This document shows positions 31,861-39,189 of a stretch of 64,000 nucleotides of DNA, one piece after another. Under the pieces are notes generated by a model, which was given only the letters and a program-made list of their open reading frames with translations, was not told the origin of the DNA and did not search any database. Position 1 is the stretch's first letter. Each line of letters starts with the position of its first letter. Source of the stretch: Enterococcus quebecensis. GTDB lineage: Bacteria; Bacillota; Bacilli; Lactobacillales; Enterococcaceae. Where the stretch lies: positions 55,383 through 119,382 of the forward strand of contig NZ_MIKB01000018.1 of the NCBI RefSeq assembly GCF_001730365.1, read 5' to 3'. The translations under genes and the position numbers were made by a program.

Positions 31861-32202
31861 ATGAAAAAAGTAGAAGCAATCATTCAACAGGAAAAACTAG
31901 AAGAATTGAAAATAAAATTAGGTGATAGTTTTGAAGCGACAGGGATGACCGTAAGCCAAGTTTTAGGCTTTGGCAACCAAAAAGGATTAAAAGAATATGT
32001 ACGTGGTCAAGAAATTATCACTACATTGTTGCCTAAAGTGAAAGTCAGTTTTGTCGTTTTGGATCAAGATGTTGAAGCGATTATTTCTTTGATTTTGGCT
32101 ATTTGTCAGACGGAAGAAGTAGGTGACGGTAAGATATTTGTTTACAATGTGGAAGAAGCGATTCGTATCCGAACGGGTGAACGAGGAACAGGTGCGATTT
32201 AA
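31861..32202 (+). CDS. glnK: PII nitrogen regulator (GlnK-like)
   Basis: 113 residues, a normal PII length, with GMTVSQVLGFG, LLPKVKVS, GDGKIFVY and RIRTGE motifs (ATP and 2-oxoglutarate sites). In the T-loop, KGLKEYVRGQE aligns with the KGHTELYRGAE of E. coli GlnB so that the uridylylated Tyr51 is Val here (residue 47), with a Tyr one place earlier. Uridylylation is therefore unlikely, as expected in Firmicutes without GlnD. Partner is AmtB encoded just upstream. Confidence 0.93.
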   Translation: MKKVEAIIQQEKLEELKIKLGDSFEATGMTVSQVLGFGNQKGLKEYVRGQEIITTLLPKVKVSFVVLDQDVEAIISLILAICQTEEVGDGKIFVYNVEEAIRIRTGERGTGAI

Positions 32203-32210
32203 AAAGATAA

Positions 32211-32263
32211 AAAAGAAGTAAGGCAACTATATTTAACTTGCTATCTTACTTCTTTTCTTTTTA
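32211..32263. terminator. Terminator between glnK and the convergent lipoprotein gene
   Basis: AAAAGAAGTAAG (32211-32222) pairs with CTTACTTCTTTT (32245-32256), with inner GCAA/TTGC pairing; T- and A-rich flanks allow both directions. Confidence 0.85.
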
Positions 32264-32273
32264 TAAATTTAGT

Positions 32274-32852
32274 TTACTTAAAAGATGAACTATCAATTTT
32301 ACTTATTAGCTCAGCAGCTTCTTCTTCAGGTATTTTTGTGTACTTTTTAATGACAGTATACGAGGAGCCTTCATTTGAAGAACCTACAGCATATAGAAAA
32401 TTATTATCAATAAAATAACTAAAACTATTCTTCATTATGTCACTTTTATCAACGACAGTTTCTGGATCAAGAGAAGAAATATATTTATACTTATCATAAG
32501 TAAAAGAATAAATACCCTTTTTTTCAGTATAGTGACCGCTGATCTCTACTGTTTTCTCAATGCTACTGAAAGAATTCATAGAGAAGGTTTTATCACTATT
32601 CATTGAGACTAATGAGATAGAATCTTTCATCGGCAACGTATAATTAGCAGAGCTAGCTAAATTTTTCATGGCGTCTATTTCAGTATAGGTGTCTGAGCGA
32701 TATTCACCGACGAGCGACCAATTATCAGTTGTTATTTTTTCTTCATCAGTTGTATGGGTAGTACTTGCTTGTGTTTCATTCTTTTTATCTGAGCAAGCGC
32801 TTAATGATAAAAAGCAAAGTAATCCCAAGGTAACTAATATCATCTTTTTCAT
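32274..32852 (-). CDS. Putative lipoprotein of unknown function
   Basis: 192 residues. A lipoprotein signal peptide ends in the lipobox LSAC (Cys20), followed by a charged and Thr-rich linker and a domain of about 140 residues that I cannot assign. It is rich in Ser, Tyr and Lys, and contains a repeated strand-turn pattern (SVVSMNSDKTFSMNSF, GHYTEKKGIYSFTYDKYKY). It would be anchored on the outer face of the membrane. Ribosome site AGGGAGAG. Monocistronic. Confidence 0.75.
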   Translation of the reverse strand: MKKMILVTLGLLCFLSLSACSDKKNETQASTTHTTDEEKITTDNWSLVGEYRSDTYTEIDAMKNLASSANYTLPMKDSISLVSMNSDKTFSMNSFSSIEKTVEISGHYTEKKGIYSFTYDKYKYISSLDPETVVDKSDIMKNSFSYFIDNNFLYAVGSSNEGSSYTVIKKYTKIPEEEAAELISKIDSSSFK

Positions 32853-32956
32853 GTTAATCTCTCCCTAACAATAAATTTCAACAGTCTTTATCATAGCGTA
32901 TTGAATAGTTTTTATCAATGTAAAAAATAACATAAATTATAATAAGTCATATTTAG

Positions 32957-32985
32957 TTGATAAAGAACTAATGTTCGTATATAAT
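32957..32985 (+). promoter_or_regulatory. dinB promoter with LexA (SOS) box
   Basis: TTGATA (32957-32962), 17-base spacer, TATAAT (32980-32985). AGAACTAATGTTCG at 32964-32977 lies in the spacer and matches the Gram-positive LexA box CGAAC-N4-GTTCG at all but one base. Confidence 0.85.
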
Positions 32986-32989
32986 GTGT

Positions 32990-33241
32990 GTAACAGAACA
33001 GTGAGAAAATAAATCCATGTTGAGGATACTCTATATACTTCTTTTGAAGTTAAAAAAATATTAGAAACTGCAACATTGTAATAGGAAATACAATAAAACA
33101 GCTTTTGTTTTGGCTGTTTCAAAAGTGACAAAAAAAGAAGAATGAATTGATGCTTCTTGAGAGTATATAAGTAATCTATGTCAAACTTATTTAAGAGGTT
33201 TAAAGGTTAAGTCAGGTCTATTTTAAAGGAGGAGGACGACT
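32990..33241 (+). other. Long dinB leader, no gene seen
   Basis: About 250 bases between the SOS promoter and dinB. It holds a hairpin (AAACAGC at about 33097 with GCTGTTT at about 33115) without a T run, and no open frame with a ribosome site. Possible structured 5' leader. Confidence 0.4.
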
Positions 33242-34372
33242 ATGATCAGTGAATTACGTTTCCCTTTAAAAAAAGATATTTCCCGCAAGATTATTCATAT
33301 CGATATGGATGCATTTTTCGCTTCTGTAGAAGAGCGAGACCATCCAGAGCTTATCGGTCATCCGTTGGTGATTGCACGTCATCCAAGTGATACAGGAGGT
33401 AAAGGCGTGGTGACTACGGCAAATTATGAAGCGAGAAAGTTCGGTATTCATTCTGCTATGAGTGCGCAAAAAGCCTACGAGTTATGCCCAGAAGCGATTT
33501 TTAAAGCTGGAGATTATCAAAAATATGCTGAAATTTCTCAGCAGATTCGAGAAATTTTTCACCGCTATACAGATATTATTGAACCAGTCTCAATAGATGA
33601 AGCTTACTTGGATGTGACAACGAACAAAATTAATAGCAAGTCAGCAATTAAAATTGCCAAACTAATTCAATACGATATATGGACTGAATTGCATTTAACT
33701 TGTTCAGCTGGTGTTAGTTATAATAAATTTTTAGCAAAGCTAGCCTCCGATTTTCAAAAGCCAAAAGGATTAACGGTTGTGATGCCAGAGGAAGCAGAAG
33801 AGTTTCTAAAAGCTTTACCAATTGAGAAATTTCATGGTGTTGGTAAAAAGACGGTTCCTAAAATGCATGACTTAGGTATTTTTACAGGAGAAGATTTGTA
33901 CAAAAAAGACGAGATGGAGCTCATCCGTAATTTTGGCAAAATGGGGTATTCTCTTTATCGAAAAGTTCGAGGAATTCATGATTCCCCTGTAAATATCACA
34001 AGAGACCGTAAGTCGGTCGGTAAAGAACATACATATGGCACTCCTTTAACGACAGAAGCACAAGTAACGGCACAATTAAGGCAATTGGCAGATCGTGTGG
34101 AAGAATCTTTAAATCGAGTCCAAAAGCATGGAAAGACGGTTGTTTTAAAAGTTCGCTATGCAGATTATACAACGGTGACTAAACGTCAGACTTTGCCGGA
34201 ATATATTTCTAAAAAAGAAGAATTATATTATCAAGCTAACTTAATTTGGGAAGAAATTCTTGGTCTGGAACAAGGTATTCGCTTATTAGGAATAACCTTA
34301 ACGAATCTCGATCCGATGTCCTATGAGAATATAGTATTGCCTTTATGGGAAAAACAAACTGAAAAAGACTGA
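33242..34372 (+). CDS. dinB: DNA polymerase IV (Y family)
   Basis: Translesion polymerase. 376 residues: IHIDMDAFFASVE (catalytic Asp, about residues 19-31), SIDEAYLDVT with the second metal-binding acid pair, an HhH thumb segment (FHGVGKKTVPKM), and a little-finger domain. GGAGGAGG precedes the ATG. The SOS promoter about 260 bases upstream indicates induction by DNA damage. Confidence 0.95.
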   Translation: MISELRFPLKKDISRKIIHIDMDAFFASVEERDHPELIGHPLVIARHPSDTGGKGVVTTANYEARKFGIHSAMSAQKAYELCPEAIFKAGDYQKYAEISQQIREIFHRYTDIIEPVSIDEAYLDVTTNKINSKSAIKIAKLIQYDIWTELHLTCSAGVSYNKFLAKLASDFQKPKGLTVVMPEEAEEFLKALPIEKFHGVGKKTVPKMHDLGIFTGEDLYKKDEMELIRNFGKMGYSLYRKVRGIHDSPVNITRDRKSVGKEHTYGTPLTTEAQVTAQLRQLADRVEESLNRVQKHGKTVVLKVRYADYTTVTKRQTLPEYISKKEELYYQANLIWEEILGLEQGIRLLGITLTNLDPMSYENIVLPLWEKQTEKD

Positions 34373-34394
34373 TAAAGTCTAATTAAATAAAAGC

Positions 34395-34434
34395 TAAAGC
34401 TGCTCGTTTGTCCATTCAAATAAGCAGCTTTAAA
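34395..34434 (+). terminator. Terminator-like hairpin after dinB
   Basis: TAAAGCTGCT (34395-34404) pairs with AGCAGCTTTA (34423-34432), with inner TTTG/CAAA pairing; the T run is weak. Confidence 0.6.
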
Positions 34435-34500
34435 TTTTAGTTTTAAACGATTATCTATGCTACCATCAATATAAAGTACACTAATAAGAGGGGAATAACA

Positions 34501-35919
34501 ATGAGTAAAACAATCATGTGGTTTCGTAAAGATCTGCGTATAGATGATAATACTGCTTTTAATAAAATGCTTGAACACAGTAAACCTGGGGATGAACTTA
34601 TCTGTATATTTCAATTAAATCCGGCACAGTTCTTAGAAGAAAGTTATAATCACGACACTTTTTTTTCTAGTTTAAATACTTTTTATGAGACACTGAAAGC
34701 CAGTGGTCTAGTGCTTCACTTTTTATATGGAGAAATAGAAGAAAATTTTGCAGAACTAAAAAAGACGTATCAAGATTGGAATAAAATCTATTTTAATAAA
34801 GATGAACGAGGTTTTGGGAGAGAACGAGATCAAAAAATAGCGAACTTTCTAAAAAACAATGACATTCAAGAATACTCTTTTCAAGATAGTCACATACATG
34901 GTGTTGAAGAAATCAAGAAACCAACAGGTGAAAACTATAAAGTATTTACGCCTTATTTTAGAAATTGGATAACACGACCTAAAAGACGATACGAAAGGTC
35001 AGTGGTGAGTGAGAGACAGTTCAATCAAATCCCTCATCCGTTATTTAGTAAAGGTGAAAAAGAATTTAAAAAGATTATTAAGAAAATAGCTTTACCATTT
35101 GAGTATGAGGGTGGCGAGGTTGCTGCTGAGAAATGTCTAAGGGATTTTATACATAATCACTTACATGATTACGAAAAGACTAGGGATTATCCTATCCTCG
35201 ATCAGACAAGTAAACTATCCAGATTTTTAAGAACGGGGGAACTATCTATCCGTAAAGTTTGGTATGCAGTCAATGCTGAACCCGATTCTAATGGTCGCCA
35301 GACATTCATTTCTGAACTTTGTTGGCGAGATTTTTATAATATGATTTATTTTGAAAACCCAAAACAAAAAACACAAGAAATCAAAGAGCAATATCGGATG
35401 TTAAGCTGGAGCTATAATCAAGAATCTTTTGAGCGATGGAAAAATGGTCAAACAGGCTATCCTATTGTAGATGCGGGAATGAGGCAACTCAATCAGACTG
35501 GATGGATGCACAATCGTTTGAGAATGATTGTGGCTTCGTTTTTGACGAAAGATTTAATGATTGATTGGCGTATGGGGGAAAAATATTTTCAACAAAAATT
35601 AATTGATTATGACTCAGCTAGTAATATTGGTGGGTGGCAATGGGCAGCATCGACAGGAACCGATGCAGTTCCTTATTTTCGAATTTTTAATCCAACAACC
35701 CAAAGTGAAAGATTTGATCATCATGGCGATTTTATCCGCCACTTTATTCCAGAACTAAAAAATGTACCCAATAAATGTATTCATGAACCAAGTAAGATGC
35801 CCATAGATATTCAAAAAAATATTGATGTAACTATGGGGATAGATTATCCTGAACCAATCGTTGAACATAGTAAAATTCGTACAGAGATCTTATCTTTTTT
35901 TAAAGAGAAAAATAATTAA
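34501..35919 (+). CDS. phrB: Deoxyribodipyrimidine photolyase
   Basis: Light-driven repair of cyclobutane pyrimidine dimers. 472 residues: N-terminal antenna domain (MWFRKDLRIDDNTAF) and C-terminal FAD domain with the signatures GWMHNRLRM, IDWRMGEKYF and NIGGWQWAASTGTD. The last holds the conserved Trp positions of class I photolyases, so repair rather than signalling is likely. It lies next to dinB but has its own ribosome site (GAGGGG) and is not behind the LexA box. Confidence 0.94.
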   Translation: MSKTIMWFRKDLRIDDNTAFNKMLEHSKPGDELICIFQLNPAQFLEESYNHDTFFSSLNTFYETLKASGLVLHFLYGEIEENFAELKKTYQDWNKIYFNKDERGFGRERDQKIANFLKNNDIQEYSFQDSHIHGVEEIKKPTGENYKVFTPYFRNWITRPKRRYERSVVSERQFNQIPHPLFSKGEKEFKKIIKKIALPFEYEGGEVAAEKCLRDFIHNHLHDYEKTRDYPILDQTSKLSRFLRTGELSIRKVWYAVNAEPDSNGRQTFISELCWRDFYNMIYFENPKQKTQEIKEQYRMLSWSYNQESFERWKNGQTGYPIVDAGMRQLNQTGWMHNRLRMIVASFLTKDLMIDWRMGEKYFQQKLIDYDSASNIGGWQWAASTGTDAVPYFRIFNPTTQSERFDHHGDFIRHFIPELKNVPNKCIHEPSKMPIDIQKNIDVTMGIDYPEPIVEHSKIRTEILSFFKEKNN

Positions 35920-35925
35920 CCTAAA

Positions 35926-35968
35926 AAGGATTTATGACACTATTGATTCGACAGTGTCATAAATCCTT
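35926..35968. terminator. Bidirectional terminator between phrB and nrdG
   Basis: Perfect 16-base arms: AAGGATTTATGACACT (35926-35941) and its complement (35953-35968). Confidence 0.85.
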
Positions 35969-35981
35969 AAATGCTGCAGAC

Positions 35982-36584
35982 TTAAATGAGTTTTGCTTTT
36001 TTTATTTGTTCGTACTTTTCTTCACCATCATGACATTTATCCCAAATCACAGCTTGTCCAATGGCTAAAGATTTTTTTACATCAATAATTCGTTGATTGC
36101 TGCTGCCTCTGAATTGTAGATTCAAGTTTCTTTTTGATAATTCAAAACGACCATCAACTAAAATATCGATTTTATTTAATAGTTCAAGTTTATCCTCAGA
36201 TTCCAAAAGTAATTCTTCAAAGGTATACCCACTCCAAGACCAGATATCCTTCTTGTTTCCAAATGTTTCATGAATTCGATCAACTACTTTTAAGCAGACC
36301 TCAGTATTTAAAAAAGGCTCTCCTCCTAACAAAGTCAGTCCCTGCACGTAATCATGAGACAAATCTTCGATGAGTTTGTCCTCTAGCTCTTTTGTAAAAG
36401 GTTTGCCATAACGGAAACTCTGAACTGCTTGATTGAAACAACCTTCACAAGCGAAAAGACACCCACTTACATATAAGCTATTTCGGACACCTTCACCATC
36501 AACAAAGTTGAATGCTTTGTAATCGGCAATATAATTTTGGCTAAGCTCTTTTGCTAACCATTCTTGTGGTTTAGGATTTCTCAT
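35982..36584 (-). CDS. nrdG: Anaerobic ribonucleotide reductase activating protein
   Basis: Radical-SAM enzyme that forms the glycyl radical on NrdD. 200 residues with the 4Fe-4S motif CxxxCxxC at Cys42, 46 and 49 (GCLFACEGC), then LLGGEPF and the WSGYTFEELL segment. It has its own promoter with two NrdR boxes. In many relatives it is directly behind nrdD; here nrdD is 4.8 kb away on the same strand with a phzF gene and a secreted-protein gene between. Confidence 0.95.
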   Translation of the reverse strand: MRNPKPQEWLAKELSQNYIADYKAFNFVDGEGVRNSLYVSGCLFACEGCFNQAVQSFRYGKPFTKELEDKLIEDLSHDYVQGLTLLGGEPFLNTEVCLKVVDRIHETFGNKKDIWSWSGYTFEELLLESEDKLELLNKIDILVDGRFELSKRNLNLQFRGSSNQRIIDVKKSLAIGQAVIWDKCHDGEEKYEQIKKAKLI

Positions 36585-36648
36585 CCCAATTCCTTCTTTC
36601 TGAAATATGGTAGTTTACAATACTATTTTTAGGGTGTTCATCTACTAA

Positions 36649-36718
36649 ATAATATCATAAATACTATCTAAACACAATATATTGTGTTTTTATGTCGTTT
36701 GTAACTATATGTTGTGTT
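36649..36718 (-). promoter_or_regulatory. nrdG promoter with two NrdR boxes
   Basis: Minus-strand promoter TTGTGT (36672-36677) - 17 - TATTAT (36649-36654). NrdR boxes: ACACAATATATTGTGT at 36672-36687, a perfect palindrome overlapping the -35, and AACTATATGTTGTGTT at 36703-36718. Their starts are 31 bases apart, about three helical turns, as in known NrdR sites. Confidence 0.88.
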
Positions 36719-36814
36719 CTTTTTTGAATTAAAAATAATTTTGTTTGAAAAATATTACTTTATGTGTTATTTTGATTGTATAGGGATAGAAAAAATTAAA
36801 AAAGGAGTGTTCGT

Positions 36815-37930
36815 ATGATAAAGAAGAATGTGTATTTGAGTTTAGTGTTTGCAGTAGTTGCAGTGTTTACTTTTGTTGGGTTTGGTGAGTCTGCAGAGGC
36901 ATATGTTTATTTAGATAAACCAACCAAAGTAAATGAAGTGTTTCCTGATCCTGCTTTTGCTGGTTATATGGCAAAACAATTGAAAAAGAATCCAAATGAT
37001 TTAGTTACCCAAGCAGAATTGGACAATATTACTTATGTAAATATTAGTGGGATGGGGGTTAAAAGTATTGAAGGGATCAAATACATGCATTATAATTGGG
37101 CCTTCCACTTTTTTGGTAATGAAGTAGAAAGTATTGAACCATTCAGAGATTGGGAAAATCACAAGTTAAATAATTTACAATTTTACTACAACCCAATTTC
37201 AGACATTTCGCCATTATTAGGCACAAAACTACCTAATCTGTGGATTTTGCACATCCATTTTTTAAATTTAGATAACTCTGCCTTTGATGTCTTGACTAAG
37301 TTTGACACATCAATGAGACTTGCAACATTAGCTTTGAAAGGAAACCACATGGACGATTTCCACAAACTGACAAAATTACCTTTCAGAGGTAGTTTGTGGG
37401 CGAATCTAAGATATCAAGATCAGGAAATCAAGCGTGAACCTGTTACGGTTGGCAAACAACCGCTAGTTATCGAAAACACAAGTACAGATAATCTTCCGGT
37501 GATTAAAAAAATGCCGATCACAAATGCCAATGGCGGTGTTCAAAACGGTGATTTAAGCGTTTCTTGGAATGAAGAGGAAATTGACTACGGGACAGAAAGT
37601 TTGGTAATGAACGTAGAATCTGCAACAACTTCTACTGCTAACTACAACAAACCAACAGTTGAGTATACATTACCGTTAAAATGGCAACCATTAATGTTGG
37701 GGTGTGACAGTGTAGTAAGAATCGGAGCGAAGTTCGATCCATTAAGCAATGCTTCAGCATACGATGCAGAAGATGGAGATATTAGTGATAAAGTCATTGT
37801 AAAAGAAAGTACCGTACCAGTTGATGAAAATGGGATCGCTACTAAAAAAGGAACATACAAAGTTGTTTTTTATGTTGTAGATAGTGATGGTAATGACGGT
37901 GAACAGACAGTAAAAGTGAGAGTATTTTAA
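36815..37930 (+). CDS. Secreted leucine-rich-repeat protein with DUF5011-type Ig domain
   Basis: 371 residues: signal peptide (about 1-29, ending AEA), a region with degenerate leucine-rich repeats of internalin type (about 45-190; VNISGMGVKSIEGIKYM, LNNLQFYYNPISDISPL), a linker, and a C-terminal DUF5011-like Ig domain (about 295-371, AYDAEDGDISDKV...VVDSDGNDGEQTVKV). No LPXTG, WxL, LysM or GW motif is visible, so it is probably released or held non-covalently. The first part recalls internalins, with a possible adhesion role. It stands between nrdG and phzF/nrdD, reading opposite to both. Confidence 0.8.
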   Translation: MIKKNVYLSLVFAVVAVFTFVGFGESAEAYVYLDKPTKVNEVFPDPAFAGYMAKQLKKNPNDLVTQAELDNITYVNISGMGVKSIEGIKYMHYNWAFHFFGNEVESIEPFRDWENHKLNNLQFYYNPISDISPLLGTKLPNLWILHIHFLNLDNSAFDVLTKFDTSMRLATLALKGNHMDDFHKLTKLPFRGSLWANLRYQDQEIKREPVTVGKQPLVIENTSTDNLPVIKKMPITNANGGVQNGDLSVSWNEEEIDYGTESLVMNVESATTSTANYNKPTVEYTLPLKWQPLMLGCDSVVRIGAKFDPLSNASAYDAEDGDISDKVIVKESTVPVDENGIATKKGTYKVVFYVVDSDGNDGEQTVKVRVF

Positions 37931-38076
37931 ATAAATATCATCTATCCCTTTGTAATCAAAAGCTTCGAAATAGAAGCGGTTGGGACGAAAGTGTTTGGCT
38001 CCGAAAAATAAGAAGACCTTCAACTCTTAGAGGGTGATGGGATCGAAGCAAAGCATAGCCTACTTTCATCTCGCTT
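37931..38076 (+). other. Structured 3' untranslated stretch of the LRR gene
   Basis: About 150 bases after the stop. GGGACGAAAGT at about 37982 can pair with ACTTTCATCTC at about 38063, closing a fold of roughly 90 bases with smaller helices inside. No open frame. Function unknown; possibly a dispersed enterococcal intergenic element. Confidence 0.4.
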
Positions 38077-38118
38077 AAGGGTCTGAAGTATAACTCTTAG
38101 AGTTATACTTCAGACCCT
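38077..38118. terminator. Bidirectional terminator between the LRR gene and phzF
   Basis: Arms of about 20 bases (AAGGGTCTGAAGTATAACTC and complement) around a one-base centre at about 38098. Confidence 0.9.
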
Positions 38119-38125
38119 TTTATTT

Positions 38126-38983
38126 TTACTCAATATGTTCTACATCTAAATACTTAGTTTCACAGTAATAGCCTTTGCCGCCAACATAAACTTTTTCTAT
38201 TTCATTCTTTTTATTGGTTGTTAATTTCACTAATATTTCTGAAGGCGAGTGTAAAGAATGACCTTGTTCAAATACATAGACATCTCTTTGCAAGGATTGC
38301 TGTTGATAAAGGTAGCAGGCGAGTGCGCCATTTGAAGTCCCAGTCGCAGCTTCTTCATTAATATCGTAAAGTGGAGCAAAATTTCTACATATTATTCGAT
38401 CGTCATCAAAAGTATATAGATGCATCCCGACAACAGTATAAAATTTGCTGATTTCTTTAATTTTTTCGAAATTAGGTTGCAGCTCGTGTAATCGTGTTTC
38501 ACTTTTTATAGGAATTAAAATATCTTTTAAGCCCGTAGAGACAATTTGAATTGGGTATTTCTTGTCTATAGCTTTAATGTCAAAGCAATCGATGAACTCG
38601 TTTGGTGAGACAACATCATAGAATATTGGTTTGTTTTGTTCCATGAATATGATGTCATTTTTTATGGTAATGGCAAGGACACCGCTGTTGGTTTCAATCG
38701 TATAGCGATTCCTGAAAAGTTTATTTAAATGCATTAGTATCACAAAAAAGCCAATTGTGGCATGACCACATAAATCAACTTCTTCTTCTGGTGTAAAATA
38801 GTCCAATTTATAATCAGCAATGTCAGATTCCGATATAAATACGGTTTCCGCATAACCTAATTGTTTGGCAATTGTCATTTTTTGAGTATTGGTTAATGTA
38901 TTCTCAATAAATACTACTCCTGCTTTATTTCCGCCTTTATGATCCTTGCTAAAGGCACTTGCAACATAAACGGATATTTTCAT
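38126..38983 (-). CDS. PhzF family isomerase/epimerase-like protein
   Basis: 285 residues of the PhzF/DapF-like fold: YVASAFSKDHKGGNKAGVV at the N-terminus, FTPEEEVDLCGHATIGF near residue 70 and AATGTSNGALACYL near 210, the paired active-site segments of the two half-domains. Reaction unknown; relatives isomerise small amino- or hydroxy-acids. ATG at 38983 follows AAGGTAGG; a longer frame upstream has no ribosome site. It lies between the LRR gene and nrdD. Confidence 0.85.
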   Translation of the reverse strand: MKISVYVASAFSKDHKGGNKAGVVFIENTLTNTQKMTIAKQLGYAETVFISESDIADYKLDYFTPEEEVDLCGHATIGFFVILMHLNKLFRNRYTIETNSGVLAITIKNDIIFMEQNKPIFYDVVSPNEFIDCFDIKAIDKKYPIQIVSTGLKDILIPIKSETRLHELQPNFEKIKEISKFYTVVGMHLYTFDDDRIICRNFAPLYDINEEAATGTSNGALACYLYQQQSLQRDVYVFEQGHSLHSPSEILVKLTTNKKNEIEKVYVGGKGYYCETKYLDVEHIE

Positions 38984-39071
38984 AAGACACCTACCTTCTC
39001 CATTTATACTAAATTGTAGCATAGGAAGGACTACGTATAAATGTTGCTGGATAAACTTACTATAAAAGCAG

Positions 39072-39120
39072 GAGACAACCTATTTTTTAGCCTCTGATTG
39101 CTTGAAAAATAGGTTGTCTC
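39072..39120. repeat. 16-base inverted repeat between nrdD and phzF
   Basis: GAGACAACCTATTTTT (39072-39087) and its exact complement (39105-39120). No good T run follows on either strand, so termination is possible but not certain. Confidence 0.6.
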
Positions 39121-39189
39121 TAGTAAGGATAAACAATAGTAACACAATTAATTTCTTTGGAAATAACACTTATGTCTAAACTTTTTTTG

